From Pantoea sp. Eser (GTDB lineage Bacteria > Pseudomonadota > Gammaproteobacteria > Enterobacterales > Enterobacteriaceae), in assembly GCA_009830035.1 (NCBI GenBank), contig SZZY01000002.1:124001-188000 (forward strand): a stretch of 64,000 nt of DNA, given 5' to 3'. The notes beneath the pieces are model-generated. The model saw only the letters and a list, made by a program, of their open reading frames with translations, was not told where the DNA came from and made no database searches. A program made the position numbers and the translations under genes. Positions 19,043 to 32,766 of this stretch are shown here, one piece after another. How positions within the stretch are numbered: the stretch's first letter is position 1; each line of letters starts with the position of its first letter.

Positions 19043-21634
19043 ATGGGTAAAGCACTCGTTATTGTTGAGTCCCCGGCAAAGGCCAAAACAATCAATAAAT
19101 ACCTCGGCAGTGACTACGTGGTTAAATCCAGCGTCGGTCATATCCGGGATCTGCCGACCAGTGGTTCAACCGCCAAGAAAAGTGCTGACGACTCGACAGA
19201 TAAAAAAGTCAAAAAAGATGAGAAAGCAGCACTTGTCAGCCGGATGGGCGTTGACCCTTATCACGGCTGGGAAGCGGACTATCAAATCCTGCCTGGCAAA
19301 GAAAAAGTGGTTTCCGAGCTTAAGGCGTTAGCCGCCAGCGCTGACCACATCTATCTCGCAACCGACCTTGACCGCGAAGGGGAAGCCATTGCCTGGCACC
19401 TTCGGGAAGTGATCGGCGGCGACGATAAGCGTTTCAGCCGGGTGGTGTTTAATGAAATCACCAAGAATGCGATTCGCCAGGCGTTTGAAAAGCCAGGCGA
19501 ACTGAATATTGATCGGGTTAATGCGCAGCAGGCGCGCCGCTTTATGGACCGCGTAGTGGGCTATATGGTGTCACCGCTGCTGTGGAAGAAAATCGCCCGT
19601 GGCCTCTCCGCCGGACGCGTGCAGTCGGTTGCTGTACGGCTGGTGGTGGAGCGTGAGCGTGAGATTAAAGCGTTCATGCCGGAAGAATACTGGGAAGTTA
19701 ATGCCGCGCTGACCACGCCGAAAGGCGACGAACTGTCGATGGACGTCACTCACAAAGGGGACAAGGCGTTCCGGCCGGTCAATCGCGACGAAACCTATGC
19801 CGCCGTTGCACTGCTGGAAAAAGCGCGCTACGAGATTGTCGATCGTGAAGATAAGCCGACCAGCAGCAAGCCGGGCGCGCCATATATCACCTCGACGCTG
19901 CAGCAAGCCGCCAGTACCCGTCTCGGCTTTGGCGTGAAGAAAACCATGATGATGGCGCAGCGCTTGTACGAAGCGGGCCACATTACCTATATGCGTACCG
20001 ATTCGACCAACCTGAGTCAGGATGCGGTCGCTATGGCACGTGGCTATATCGAAAGCCATTTCGGCAAGAAATATCTTCCTGAAGCCGCCAATACCTACGC
20101 CAGCAAAGAGAACTCGCAGGAAGCGCACGAAGCGATTCGTCCTTCTGATGTGGAAGTAGTGGCGGAACAGTTAAAAGATATGGAAGCGGATGCGCAGAAA
20201 CTCTATCAGCTGATCTGGCGCCAGTTTGTCGCCTGTCAGATAATGCCGGCGCAGTACGATTCCAGCACCATTACTGCCGCCGCAGGTGATTTTAAGCTCA
20301 AGGCCAAAGGCCGTACGCTGCGCTTCGACGGCTGGACTAAAGTGATGCCAGCGCTGCGTAAGAATGATGAAGATCGGACCTTACCTGCGGTCAGCGTGGG
20401 TGATGTGCTGGATCTGCAACAGCTGTTGCCTGGCCAGCTCTTCACTAAGCCACCGGCGCGCTTCAGCGAAGCTTCACTGGTGCGTGAGCTTGAAAAACGC
20501 GGTATTGGCCGTCCATCGACCTACGCTGCCATTACCTCGACCATCCAGGATCGCGGTTATGTGCGGGTTGAGAACCGCCGTTTCTATGCGGAAAAAATGG
20601 GTGAAATTGTGACCGATCGGCTGGAAGAGAACTTCCGTGAGCTGATGAACTACGATTTTACCGCGCATATGGAAAACAGCCTCGATCAGGTGGCTAACAA
20701 TCAGGCGCAGTGGAAAGCGGTGCTGGATAACTTCTTTAGCGACTTTACTCAGCAGCTCGAGCGGGCAGAGAAAGATCCTGAAGAGGGCGGCATGCAGCCT
20801 AACCAGATGGTGCTGACCTCGATTGACTGCCCGACCTGTGGCCGAAAAATGGGGATTCGTACCGCCAGTACCGGGGTATTCCTCGGCTGTTCAGGCTATG
20901 CGTTACCGCCGAAAGAGCGTTGTAAGCAGACCATCAACCTGATTCCGGAAAACGAAGTTCTGAACATTCTGGAAGGGGATGATGCTGAAACCAACGCCCT
21001 GCGCGCCCGTCGTCGTTGCCAGAAGAAATGTGGCACTGCGATGGACAGCTATCTGATCGATAACGAACGTAAGCTGCACGTCTGTGGTAACAACCCGGAG
21101 TGTGACGGCTACGAAATCGAACAGGGTGAGTTCCGCATTAAAGGCTATGACGGCCCGGTGGTTGAGTGCGAGAAATGTGGTTCCGAGATGCACCTGAAAA
21201 TGGGTCGCTTCGGCAAGTACATGGCCTGTACCAACGACGAGTGTAAAAATACCCGTAAGATTCTGCGTAACGGTGAAGTCGCACCGCCGAAAGAAGATCC
21301 GGTTCCGCTGCCTGAGCTGGCGTGCGAAAAGTCGGATGCCTATTTCGTGCTGCGCGACGGCGCTGCCGGGGTCTTCCTGGCCGCTAATACCTTCCCAAAA
21401 TCGCGCGAAACCCGTGCGCCGCTGGTTGAAGAGTTACAGCGCTTCAGCGATCGCCTGCCCGAGAAGCTGAAGTACCTGGCTGAGGCACCGGCTGCCGACC
21501 CGGAAGGCAATAAAACGCTGGTCCGTTTCAGCCGCAAAACTAAACAGCAGTATGTCTCCTCTGAAAAAGAGGGCAAAGCGACCGGCTGGTCCGCCTTCTA
21601 CATTGATAGCAAATGGCAGGAAGCGAAGAAGTAA
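19043..21634 (+). CDS. topA: DNA topoisomerase I
   Basis: 863 residues. It relaxes negative supercoils. The TOPRIM domain is at the start ([14 protein letters not shown], Glu9) with the acidic TDLDREGE (residues 107-114). The catalytic Tyr316 lies in [10 protein letters not shown]. The C-terminal part has three tetracysteine zinc motifs, around [19 protein letters not shown] and CEKCGSEM, as in E. coli TopA. Intact and essential in most enterics; gene order topA-cysB is conserved. Confidence 0.97.
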   Translation: MGKALVIVESPAKAKTINKYLGSDYVVKSSVGHIRDLPTSGSTAKKSADDSTDKKVKKDEKAALVSRMGVDPYHGWEADYQILPGKEKVVSELKALAASADHIYLATDLDREGEAIAWHLREVIGGDDKRFSRVVFNEITKNAIRQAFEKPGELNIDRVNAQQARRFMDRVVGYMVSPLLWKKIARGLSAGRVQSVAVRLVVEREREIKAFMPEEYWEVNAALTTPKGDELSMDVTHKGDKAFRPVNRDETYAAVALLEKARYEIVDREDKPTSSKPGAPYITSTLQQAASTRLGFGVKKTMMMAQRLYEAGHITYMRTDSTNLSQDAVAMARGYIESHFGKKYLPEAANTYASKENSQEAHEAIRPSDVEVVAEQLKDMEADAQKLYQLIWRQFVACQIMPAQYDSSTITAAAGDFKLKAKGRTLRFDGWTKVMPALRKNDEDRTLPAVSVGDVLDLQQLLPGQLFTKPPARFSEASLVRELEKRGIGRPSTYAAITSTIQDRGYVRVENRRFYAEKMGEIVTDRLEENFRELMNYDFTAHMENSLDQVANNQAQWKAVLDNFFSDFTQQLERAEKDPEEGGMQPNQMVLTSIDCPTCGRKMGIRTASTGVFLGCSGYALPPKERCKQTINLIPENEVLNILEGDDAETNALRARRRCQKKCGTAMDSYLIDNERKLHVCGNNPECDGYEIEQGEFRIKGYDGPVVECEKCGSEMHLKMGRFGKYMACTNDECKNTRKILRNGEVAPPKEDPVPLPELACEKSDAYFVLRDGAAGVFLAANTFPKSRETRAPLVEELQRFSDRLPEKLKYLAEAPAADPEGNKTLVRFSRKTKQQYVSSEKEGKATGWSAFYIDSKWQEAKK

Positions 21635-21640
21635 TCCTAT

Positions 21641-21666
21641 AAGGCCAGCGCTCGCTGGCCTTTTTC
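21641..21666 (+). terminator. topA terminator
   Basis: AAGGCCAGCG-CT-CGCTGGCCTT with a T run lies 7 bases after the stop codon. Confidence 0.88.
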
Positions 21667-21703
21667 TGAGCCTTATATCAATCCGTTCTACAATCACACT
21701 TAA

Positions 21704-22798
<1,095 letters not shown>

Positions 22799-23291
22799 GG
22801 CTGATACTAATTAATGATTATAAAGGCTGCCATGGGCGGCCTTTTTTATTGCCAAATGTTAGCGCCAGACGAGACTCAAAAGTTTTTATTATTTTTTGTA
22901 AATGAAACATCGATCACATGTTTTCAGTTTGGTCTTTCTTAAATGCGAATTACTACACATTTTTCACCTTGCCGCTTTGCGGGACGCCAAGAATATTCCC
23001 TTACTCCAGTTAAGACCTGATGAGAAGCCAGTTGAAATCAGGTTCTTTAATCTACTCTTTAGTTTTGAATGGTCCTAAATGTAAATTAAGTCGAATTTAT
23101 AATGTGATCGTTTAATTAAAAGTTTGTTCCACGGTTAATGATTTCTGATGTGATTAGGCCTTATTGATTAATACCGTTAATCATTTTACTCAATAAAAAT
23201 AACTGGATTTTTGGCCTTAACGCGTTTAGGATTCGTCCTAAATCTTGATCGTTGTTATCAATCATTTTGTTGAGAGTGATTATCAAAAACT
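22799..23291. other. AT-rich spacer between cysB and ymiA
   Basis: Apart from the cysB terminator at the left edge, about 440 bases are AT-rich and show no gene or repeat that I can support. The right end should contain the promoter of the small-gene cluster. Confidence 0.5.
22822..22850 (+). terminator. cysB terminator
   Basis: AAAGGCTGCC-ATG-GGCGGCCTTT, an imperfect hairpin, is followed by TTTT. Confidence 0.82.
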
Positions 23292-23450
23292 ATGAATACA
23301 CGACTGACTGTACAACCGGGTTTCCCGGCAAAAAGCACCAAGGTTGAGCGCACTGGCAACACCTGCCGCAACACCTGGCTGACCGTATTCGCTGCCTCAG
23401 CGCTGTTCTGGGTAGTTGTTGCTTTAATGATCTGGCGTATCTGGGGCTAA
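23292..23450 (+). CDS. ymiA: Small membrane protein YmiA
   Basis: 52 residues. The basic/polar N-terminal half is followed by one membrane segment, WLTVFAASALFWVVVALMIW, ending RIWG, which matches the end of E. coli YmiA (ALFWVVVALLIWKVWG). It is the first of three small genes between cysB and acnA. The cellular role is unknown; the conserved position supports a real gene. Confidence 0.8.
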   Translation: MNTRLTVQPGFPAKSTKVERTGNTCRNTWLTVFAASALFWVVVALMIWRIWG

Positions 23451-23454
23451 AGCC

Positions 23455-23634
23455 ATGTGGGCAAATACAATCAGCCATAAACGTTCTTTGACTGATCGCC
23501 AGCACAAGCCTGCTTCCTGTAAAGGGAAAGAGCCGCTTGCAAAGGACGAAAAAGTATCTATCCCTGATTGCTGGGATTTGAGTGATAACCAGCGACACTT
23601 TATCGAGTCGTTCTTGGACCCTAAAACTAAATAA
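23455..23634 (+). CDS. yciX: Small protein in the yciX position
   Basis: 59 residues, starting MWANTISHKRSLTD four bases after the ymiA stop and ending HFIESFLDPKTK. Size and position between ymiA and ymiC match E. coli yciX; I assign the symbol by synteny rather than by remembered sequence. It is hydrophilic, with one Cys in the first half and another near the middle. Likely cotranscribed with ymiA. Confidence 0.6.
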   Translation: MWANTISHKRSLTDRQHKPASCKGKEPLAKDEKVSIPDCWDLSDNQRHFIESFLDPKTK

Positions 23635-23804
23635 CGCTGTTTGTTGTACCGTTTATTATTCTTACTGCTGTTTGCTCTTCTTTCCGGTTTCTCCGGCGGG
23701 CACGTTAAAAGCCCAACTCCACACTCAGTAACACAAACGGGTTTCATCCTTAACGGATGATCGCAGGCCTTTGTATGCCAAGTTCAGGCGAAGGAGTGAA
23801 CTCA

Positions 23805-23888
23805 ATGAATACCATAAAAATGTCCTGGCTTAGCGCTTATGCCTTTTGCTTTGCGTTCTGGTCTGCGGCGGTGTGGATCACGCTCTGA
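23805..23888 (+). CDS. ymiC: Tiny membrane protein in the ymiC position
   Basis: 27 residues: MNTIKMSWLSAYAF, then one hydrophobic helix ending AVWITL. AAGGAG at 23791-23796 gives good ribosome-binding spacing. Position upstream of acnA matches E. coli ymiC. A hairpin with GCCTCGTC / GACGGGGC at about 23914-23937 follows and may be its terminator. Function unknown. Confidence 0.62.
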   Translation: MNTIKMSWLSAYAFCFAFWSAAVWITL

Positions 23889-24061
23889 TTTGAATTAAAT
23901 CACCTCTTTCTGAGGCCTCGTCTCCGGACGGGGCATTTTCGTTTCGGCTGATTGTAACAATTTGTGTTGTAATCAAAACGTTAACGAATTTGTGGTCTAT
24001 CTTTAACATAAACCTTTAACTCTCTGAGGTTTAAAGACCACGATTATATAAAGGAGTAGCT

Positions 24062-26740
<2,679 letters not shown>

Positions 26741-26741
26741 C

Positions 26742-26769
26742 AAAAAAGCCGGGGAGACCCGGCTTTTTC
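26742..26769. terminator. Bidirectional terminator between acnA and ribA
   Basis: AAAAAAGCCGGG-GAGA-CCCGGCTTTTT lies between the convergent gene ends. Confidence 0.9.
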
Positions 26770-26771
26770 AT

Positions 26772-27365
26772 TTACGACTTCGGCAGTATATGCCCCATTT
26801 TTTCCGCTTTGGTGTCCAGATAGTGCGCATTCTTTGGATTGCGACCCACTATCAGTGGCACCCGCTCAACAATGTTAATGCCGGCTTCGCTGAGGATCTC
26901 CACTTTGCGCGGATTGTTAGTCAGCAGATGCACTTCATTTACGCCGAGCAATTTAAACATATCAGCGCACAGCGTGAAGTCGCGTTCATCGGCGGCAAAA
27001 CCGAGTTGGTGGTTCGCTTCAACCGTGTCGTAGCCCTTATCCTGCAAAGCATAGGCGCGGATCTTATTCAGCAGGCCGATGTTGCGTCCTTCCTGACGGT
27101 GATAGAGCAACGCGCCGCGACCCTCTTCAGCGATGGCATTCAACGCCGCTTCCAGCTGGAAGCCACAGTCGCAGCGCAGGCTGAATAGCGCATCGCCGGT
27201 CAGGCATTCGGAATGAACGCGCGCCAGTACCGGCTCGTTGTCATTAATATCGCCAAAGACCAGAGCAACGTGGTCGTGTCCGGTTGCCAATTCTTCGAAA
27301 CCGACCATCAGGAAATCTCCCCATGGCGTGGGCAGTTTGGCTTCTGCCACCCGTTTAAGCTGCAT
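26772..27365 (-). CDS. ribA: GTP cyclohydrolase II
   Basis: 197 residues. It performs the first step of riboflavin synthesis, opening GTP to the diamino-pyrimidine product. Zinc ligands lie in [18 protein letters not shown], and the catalytic Arg/Tyr region is [14 protein letters not shown] chose the start [16 protein letters not shown] at 27365, the family start; the frame is open upstream to 27443. Convergent with acnA. Intact. Confidence 0.95.
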   Translation of the reverse strand: MQLKRVAEAKLPTPWGDFLMVGFEELATGHDHVALVFGDINDNEPVLARVHSECLTGDALFSLRCDCGFQLEAALNAIAEEGRGALLYHRQEGRNIGLLNKIRAYALQDKGYDTVEANHQLGFAADERDFTLCADMFKLLGVNEVHLLTNNPRKVEILSEAGINIVERVPLIVGRNPKNAHYLDTKAEKMGHILPKS

Positions 27366-27593
27366 GTGACTCTCCAGAACCTTCAGAGGATGCACTATCA
27401 TCATGATAGCGCACAGGCCAGTGTGTGCCTGACAAACGTGCAATATTGTGCCACAACCCAGCGGCGCGCTGGTAATCTGTCAGAACAATTGGTGTGATAA
27501 CGCACAATTATCTAATCTAAAGCGCTTATGTTATTATTTTTTAAGCTAAAGTTATGCTGGTTTCGCTGTTTGTCGCCGATATAAGGGAAAAGG

Positions 27594-28352
27594 ATGTATA
27601 AAATTTCGCGTCGTACCACCTTCGGGATGTTACTGCTGTTAATTATGCCGATCGGCGTCTGGTTATCGGGCTGGCAATGGCAACCGGGTGAAAGCAACGC
27701 GATGCTGAAAGGCCTGTTCTGGATGACCGAAACGGTGACCAATCCGTGGGGGATTGTGACCAGCGTGCTGCTGAGCGCCTGGGTGTTATGGTGCCTGCGT
27801 TTTCGTCTCAAGCCGGCCATCCTGCTGTTGCTGATAATGAACGCCACCATTCTGGCCGGACAGTACACCAAATCGTTCATTAAAGAGCAGGTGCAGGAAC
27901 CGCGTCCGTATGTGATCTGGCTGGAACCGCATCACGGCCTGGACGACAAAGCGTTCTACCAACTGAAGCGCAAGCAGCGTGGCGAAATGGTCACCTCGTT
28001 AATTGCCGATGAGAACCAGATACCTAGCTGGCTGAAGCGCCACTGGGCCTTCGAAACCGGTTTCGCCTTTCCGTCGGGTCACACCATGTTTGCCGCCAGC
28101 TGGGCCCTGCTGGCGATCGGTTTGCTGTGGCCACGTCGCCACTACAAAACGGTGGTTATCGTCTTTCTCTGGGCGATGGGCGTCATGGCCAGTCGTCTGT
28201 TGCTGGGTATGCACTGGCCGCGCGATCTGGCAATGGCAACCGTGCTGTCGTGGGTGCTGGTCACCGTCGCGACCTGGCTGGCCCAGCGCGTCTGTGGTCC
28301 GCTAAGCCTGCCGCCGGCGGAGCAAAAAGAAGTGGCGCAGCGGGAACCCTGA
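27594..28352 (+). CDS. pgpB: Phosphatidylglycerophosphatase B
   Basis: 252 residues, an inner-membrane PAP2-family phosphatase acting on phosphatidylglycerophosphate, undecaprenyl pyrophosphate and related lipids. The three catalytic motifs are complete: KSFIKEQVQEPRP, FPSGHTM and SRLLLGMHWPRD. Six membrane segments are visible. It starts a run with lapA and lapB, as in E. coli. Intact. Confidence 0.94.
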   Translation: MYKISRRTTFGMLLLLIMPIGVWLSGWQWQPGESNAMLKGLFWMTETVTNPWGIVTSVLLSAWVLWCLRFRLKPAILLLLIMNATILAGQYTKSFIKEQVQEPRPYVIWLEPHHGLDDKAFYQLKRKQRGEMVTSLIADENQIPSWLKRHWAFETGFAFPSGHTMFAASWALLAIGLLWPRRHYKTVVIVFLWAMGVMASRLLLGMHWPRDLAMATVLSWVLVTVATWLAQRVCGPLSLPPAEQKEVAQREP

Positions 28353-28485
28353 TTGTAATTCGTTATAAAGTCCCCATATTATTGATCGGGCTGGCGTAAA
28401 AGCCGGCCGTCCGATGCTGCTGGGAGCACATTTTTGCCGGCGTTTTGGCATAATTCTACCTTACAACCTTACAACAGGATGCACT

Positions 28486-28794
28486 GTGAAATATTTGCTG
28501 ATTTTTTTAGTGGTATTGGTCATTTTCATTATCTCCGTCACGTTAGGCGCGCACAACGACCAGGTTATTACCTTCAACTACCTGCTGGCGCAGGGTGAGT
28601 TCAGCATTTCGACCTTACTGACAACCCTGTTTGGTACAGGTTTCGTGCTCGGCTGGGTAATCTGCGGTTTGTTCTGGTTACGCACCCGCGTTTCGCTGGC
28701 CAATGCCAATCGAAAAATTAAGCGTATGCAGGCGCAGATTGAGCAAAGCACCGTGATAGCGACAACGCCATCTTCACCGGCTGGCCGGGAATAA
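28486..28794 (+). CDS. lapA: LPS assembly protein A
   Basis: 102 residues, with two membrane helices (residues 1-20 and about 40-62) and a coiled, basic C-terminal segment (LANANRKIKRMQAQIEQ). It works with LapB in tuning LpxC turnover and LPS synthesis. The start is GTG at 28486 (VKYLLIFLVVLVIF), supported by AGGA upstream and alignment with E. coli MKYLLIFL. Six bases separate it from lapB. Intact. Confidence 0.92.
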   Translation: MKYLLIFLVVLVIFIISVTLGAHNDQVITFNYLLAQGEFSISTLLTTLFGTGFVLGWVICGLFWLRTRVSLANANRKIKRMQAQIEQSTVIATTPSSPAGRE

Positions 28795-28800
28795 ACATCG

Positions 28801-29970
28801 ATGCTTGAGCTGCTGTTTGTGTTACTGCCGGTTGCGGCTGCGTATGGCTGGTACATGGGCCGCCGCAGTGCGCAACAGGACAAGCAACAGGAAGCCAACC
28901 GTCTCTCACGCGAATATGTCGCTGGCGTAAACTTCCTGCTTTCCAATCAGCAGGATAAAGCGGTCGACCTCTTCCTCGATATGCTGAAAGAGGACAGCGG
29001 CACCGTTGAAGCTCACCTGACGCTGGGCAACCTGTTTCGCTCGCGCGGTGAAGTCGATCGCGCCATCCGCATCCATCAGGCGTTAATGGAAAGTGCCTCC
29101 CTCAGTTATGAACAGCGTCTGCTGGCGATCCAGCAGCTGGGCCGTGACTACATGGCGGCCGGGCTGTATGACCGCGCAGAGGATATGTTTAAGCAGCTGA
29201 CGGATGAAACCGATTTCCGCATCGGTGCGCTGAAGCAGCTGTTGCTGATCCATCAGGCGACCAGCGACTGGCAGCAGGCGATTGAAGTGGCAGAGCGGCT
29301 GGTCAGACTGGGCAAAGATAAGCAGAAAGGCGAAATCGCCCATTTCTACTGCGAACTGGCACTACAGGCGATAAGCAGCGACGACCTGGAGCGCGCCATG
29401 AGCCTGCTGAAGAAAGGGGAGGCGGCCGATCGTCAGAGCGCGCGTGTCTCGATTATGATGGGCCGTATTCTGATGGAGAAAGGCGACTACGCCAAAGCCG
29501 TCGGCCACCTGCAGCGGGTGCTGGATCAGGACAAAGAGCTGGTGAGCGAGACGCTGTCGATGCTCGAAACCTGCTTCCAGCGGCTCAATCAACCGGAAGC
29601 CTGGGCTGAATTCCTGCAACGCTGCGTCGAAGAGAATACCGGTGCCGCTGCCGAACTCTATCTGTCAGATATTATTGAACAGCAGCAGGGGCCGGAAGCG
29701 GCGCAGAACTACATTAACCGCCAGCTTCAGCGCCATCCCACTATGCGGGTCTTCCATCGCCTGATGGATTTCCACTTGCACGAAGCGGAGGATGGGCGCG
29801 CCAAAGAGAGCCTGATGGTGCTGCGCGACATGGTAGGCGAACAGATTCGCACCAAACCGCGCTACCGCTGCCAGAAGTGTGGCTTCACGGCCCATGCGCT
29901 CTACTGGCATTGCCCATCGTGCCGCACATGGTCATCAGTTAAGCCGATTCGGGGCCTTGACGGCCAGTAA
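28801..29970 (+). CDS. lapB: LPS assembly protein B
   Basis: 389 residues, the E. coli length. One N-terminal anchor (LLFVLLPVAAAYGWYMGRR) is followed by nine or so TPR repeats (about residues 40-350) and a rubredoxin-type zinc domain, CQKCGF...HCPSC, at the end. LapB is an adaptor that promotes FtsH degradation of LpxC, limiting LPS synthesis. Intact, consistent with retained LPS control. Confidence 0.95.
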   Translation: MLELLFVLLPVAAAYGWYMGRRSAQQDKQQEANRLSREYVAGVNFLLSNQQDKAVDLFLDMLKEDSGTVEAHLTLGNLFRSRGEVDRAIRIHQALMESASLSYEQRLLAIQQLGRDYMAAGLYDRAEDMFKQLTDETDFRIGALKQLLLIHQATSDWQQAIEVAERLVRLGKDKQKGEIAHFYCELALQAISSDDLERAMSLLKKGEAADRQSARVSIMMGRILMEKGDYAKAVGHLQRVLDQDKELVSETLSMLETCFQRLNQPEAWAEFLQRCVEENTGAAAELYLSDIIEQQQGPEAAQNYINRQLQRHPTMRVFHRLMDFHLHEAEDGRAKESLMVLRDMVGEQIRTKPRYRCQKCGFTAHALYWHCPSCRTWSSVKPIRGLDGQ

Positions 29971-30167
29971 TCACCGTGCTTTATGGTGTATTGCCAACGC
30001 CGCATTTAATTACAACATACTAAAGAATATCACTACACCCCAAAGCGGCAACGGTGCGCACCAGATCAAGCAGGGTGAGAATGGCGGTTGTGATGACCCG
30101 AGGCCGCAGGTAGAATGCTTGCCGTTTGTCTATCGCGCCCGCGGGTGCCAACTGCAGAGGAAATGAC

Positions 30168-30887
30168 ATGCCTTCACCCCACACCTTGACCGCTTCGCCG
30201 ATTTTGGTGGCACTTGATTATCACGACATTAACAGCGCGTTGCACTTTGTCGATCAGATCGATCCGCGCAGCTGCCGGATGAAAGTGGGCAAAGAGATGT
30301 TTACGCTGTTTGGCCCCTCGCTGGTCACCACGTTGCAGCAGCGCGGATTTGAGGTATTTCTCGACCTCAAATTCCATGACATTCCCAACACCACTGCGCA
30401 TGCGGTGGCCGCCGCAGCCGATTTAGGGGTCTGGATGGTCAATGTACACGCCAGCGGCGGGGCGCGCATGATGAACTCCGCCCGTGAAGCGCTGCTACCC
30501 TATGGTAAAGAGGCTCCGCTGTTGATTGCCGTCACCGTGCTGACCAGCATGGATGAAGAGGACCTGAGAGGCCTGGGCATCACACTCTCGCCGGCCGAAC
30601 AGGCTGATCGACTGGCAAAGCTGACCCGCGAATGCGGCCTTGATGGTGTTGTCTGCTCAGCGCAGGAGGCGGTCCGCTTCAAACAGGTGATCGGTCATGA
30701 TTTTGCGCTGGTTACGCCGGGTATTCGTCCGGCGGGCAGCGAGGCCGGCGATCAGCGTCGTATTATGACGCCCCTGCAGGCGAAACAGGCGGGGGTGGAT
30801 TATATGGTGATCGGCCGTCCGATTACCCAATCTGCCGATCCGGCAGCGGCACTGCAGGCCATTCTGCACAGTTTGGAGGAACAGTAA
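30168..30887 (+). CDS. pyrF: Orotidine 5'-phosphate decarboxylase
   Basis: 239 residues, making UMP. The catalytic Asp/Lys array is in [13 protein letters not shown], and the phosphate loop in TPGIRPAG. The ATG at 30168 is supported by AGAGGA upstream; the frame is open earlier but without a good site. The last base of its TAA is the first base of the yciH ATG, so the two are probably coupled. Slightly shorter than E. coli (245). Intact. Confidence 0.95.
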   Translation: MPSPHTLTASPILVALDYHDINSALHFVDQIDPRSCRMKVGKEMFTLFGPSLVTTLQQRGFEVFLDLKFHDIPNTTAHAVAAAADLGVWMVNVHASGGARMMNSAREALLPYGKEAPLLIAVTVLTSMDEEDLRGLGITLSPAEQADRLAKLTRECGLDGVVCSAQEAVRFKQVIGHDFALVTPGIRPAGSEAGDQRRIMTPLQAKQAGVDYMVIGRPITQSADPAAALQAILHSLEEQ

Positions 30888-31210
30888 TGGCGAATGATAA
30901 TACATTGGTTTATTCAACCGACAGCGGCCGGATCACGCAGCCGGAGCAAGAGGCTGAACGTCCAGAAGGTGATGGGATTGCCCGCATTCAGCGCCAGACC
31001 AGCGGCCGTAAAGGCAAAGGCGTCTGCCTGATTAGCGGTATCGATATGGATGATGCCGGGTTAACGCAACTGGCGGCTGAGCTGAAAAAGAAATGTGGCT
31101 GTGGCGGATCGCTGAAAGAGGGCATCATTGAGATTCAGGGCGACAAACGCGACCTGCTGAAAACGCTGCTGGAAGCCAAAGGAATGAAGGTTAAACTGGC
31201 GGGCGGCTGA
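30887..31210 (+). CDS. yciH: SUI1/eIF1-like protein YciH
   Basis: 107 residues. The C-terminal SUI1 domain contains the GRKGKGVCLISGIDM, KKKCGCGGSLKEG and IEIQGDKRDLLKTLLEAKG signatures. It is a bacterial relative of eukaryotic eIF1; E. coli YciH affects initiation-complex selection in vitro. Overlaps the pyrF stop. A clear terminator follows. Intact. Confidence 0.94.
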   Translation: MANDNTLVYSTDSGRITQPEQEAERPEGDGIARIQRQTSGRKGKGVCLISGIDMDDAGLTQLAAELKKKCGCGGSLKEGIIEIQGDKRDLLKTLLEAKGMKVKLAGG

Positions 31211-31217
31211 ATAAAAA

Positions 31218-31243
31218 AATCGGGCTACAGAGGTAGCCCGATT
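31218..31243 (+). terminator. yciH terminator
   Basis: AATCGGGCTAC-AGAG-GTAGCCCGATT, an 11-bp stem preceded by an A run. Confidence 0.8.
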
Positions 31244-31291
31244 GACAGGTAGATGCTTAGCGTAGCCGATTATTATTTTAATACGGTCTCA

Positions 31292-31495
31292 TTAATGGAC
31301 CTGATGACCGATAATACCACCTACAGCCGCGCCGCCGACCGTGCCGAGCGCGCTACCGTTGGTCAATACTGAACCACTAATCACACCCGCACCCGCGCCA
31401 ATCGCGGTATTACGGTCACGTTTAGACCAGTTAGAACAGTCGCTTAACGTGACAACTAATGTGGTGGCCAGTACAGCAGCGGCGATTCGTTTCAT
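31292..31495 (-). CDS. osmB: OsmB, with altered lipobox
   Basis: 67 residues. After a signal peptide (MKRIAAAVLATTLVVTL) the mature region CSNWSKRDRNTAIGAGAGV to AAVGGIIGHQV matches E. coli OsmB, an osmotically induced outer-membrane lipoprotein with a glycine-zipper domain. The lipobox reads LSDC where E. coli has LSAC. Aspartate at -1 is not accepted by prolipoprotein signal peptidase in the usual consensus, so lipidation may fail. The start could be 31495 or an ATG upstream at 31531. Otherwise intact; terminator evidence is weak. Confidence 0.85.
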   Translation of the reverse strand: MKRIAAAVLATTLVVTLSDCSNWSKRDRNTAIGAGAGVISGSVLTNGSALGTVGGAAVGGIIGHQVH

Positions 31496-31856
31496 TGTAA
31501 TTGAAATAAACTTTTCCTTTAATGTGCTCACAGAGGCAACACCTTAAGTATAGCTCCGATATTTCCTCAACCCGCTTGTGCGCCCATTATTGCCGCTTCC
31601 CTGTCGGCATCGAAACAGGATTCACCATCGACACACTGTCTGTAACGGGTGAGTCACAACGCCGGATCATCAGGACCACGCGTTGCCTGAGAGAATTCTA
31701 TGCGTTCTGTGCCAATTACGAAGATAGACAATTCTGAGATCACGACACATTTTTGCATTCACAGACATTTCCCTCTGCGTTTATAGCCATTTGCTCCATA
31801 ACCTTTTCGCGCCGTAATCCCAGAATTTAAGGACAATTGTCGGCAGGAGAAAAGGC
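31496..31856. other. Divergent spacer between osmB and araD remnant
   Basis: About 360 bases with no supported gene. It holds the promoters of osmB (minus) and the araD-like pseudogene (plus); I could not pick out specific boxes. Confidence 0.45.
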
Positions 31857-32549
31857 ATGCTGGAACAGCTTAAACAACAGGTTCTGGACGCGAATCAGGA
31901 TCTACCTAAATACAACCTGGTGACTTTCACCTGGGGAAATGTCAGCGCGGTAGACCGCGAGCTGGGCTTACTGGTGATAAAACCGTCCGGCGTGCGTTAT
32001 GAAGAGATGACGCGCGACGATATGGTGGTGGTTGAACTGGCGAGCGGCAAGGTGGTGGAAGGCGATAAACGTCCCTCGTCCGACACCGCCACTCACCGTG
32101 CACTCTATCTGGCCTGAGGTCGGCGGTATCGTCCATATCCATTCACGACACGCGACCATCTGGGCGCAGGCAGGGCGGCCGATTCCCGCCTGGGGCACCA
32201 CCCATGCTGATGATTTCTACGGCGAGATCTCCTGTACCCGGGCGATGCGCGATGAAGAGATCCAGCAGCAGTATGAGTGGAATACCGGTGAAGTGAGTAT
32301 TGAAACCCTCGCCCGGCGGGGCCTGTTACCTTCAGCGATACCTGCGGTACTGGTTAATTCGCAGGACCCTTTGCCTGGGGTAAAGATGCCCATGCAGCGG
32401 TGCACAGCGCGGTGGTGCTGGAAGAGGTGGCCTATATGGGGCTGTTCAGCCAGCAGCTGACGGCAAATCTGCCGCCGATCCAGCAGACCCTGCTTGACCT
32501 GCACTACTTGCGCAAGCATGGCGACAACGCCTGGTACGGGCAGAAATAA
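31857..32549 (+). pseudogene. araD: L-ribulose-5-phosphate 4-epimerase, frameshifted
   Basis: The N-terminus [19 protein letters not shown] and zinc aldolase-II motifs ([34 protein letters not shown]) are AraD-like. At about 32112 a small deletion removes the residues before [21 protein letters not shown] and shifts the frame. Near 32361 a lost base in the codon for His (NSH-GPFAWGK in relatives) shifts it again, and the last part [16 protein letters not shown] to [14 protein letters not shown] is in a third frame. Total length matches 231-residue AraD. UlaF/SgbE paralogues are alternatives. No araBA genes are seen nearby. Confidence 0.82.
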
Positions 32550-32553
32550 TCGT

Positions 32554-32581
32554 CGGGACGCCAGCTGCGTCCCGTTTTTTT
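32554..32581 (+). terminator. Terminator after the araD remnant
   Basis: CGGGACGC-CAGCT-GCGTCCCG is followed by a T run. Confidence 0.85.
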
Positions 32582-32642
32582 AGCTCCGCCACAACTGGTA
32601 TGGCGATCGTGATTATACTTATCAAAACAACTTATTAATAAA

Positions 32643-32661
32643 AATAAAACAATATTTCATT
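32643..32661. promoter_or_regulatory. KdgR operator upstream of kdgT
   Basis: AATAAAACAATATTTCATT fits the KdgR palindromic consensus as I know it (AATRAAAYRNYRTTTYATT) at every position. KdgR represses kdgT and pectin-breakdown genes in enterics. It is 106 bases upstream of the kdgT start. Confidence 0.7.
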
Positions 32662-32766
32662 TTATCGAGGCGATCACTGTTTTCGTTACGCTCAGTCACT
32701 ATTTTGCTTGCATCGCCTTCGGGTACTTTTCGCAGCTCCCACTGGCATAGCAAAGGTGACATCAAT

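Noticed and set aside
26772..27365. Possible ribB-ribA style bifunctional enzyme
   Set aside because: Length (197) and motifs are those of stand-alone GTP cyclohydrolase II.
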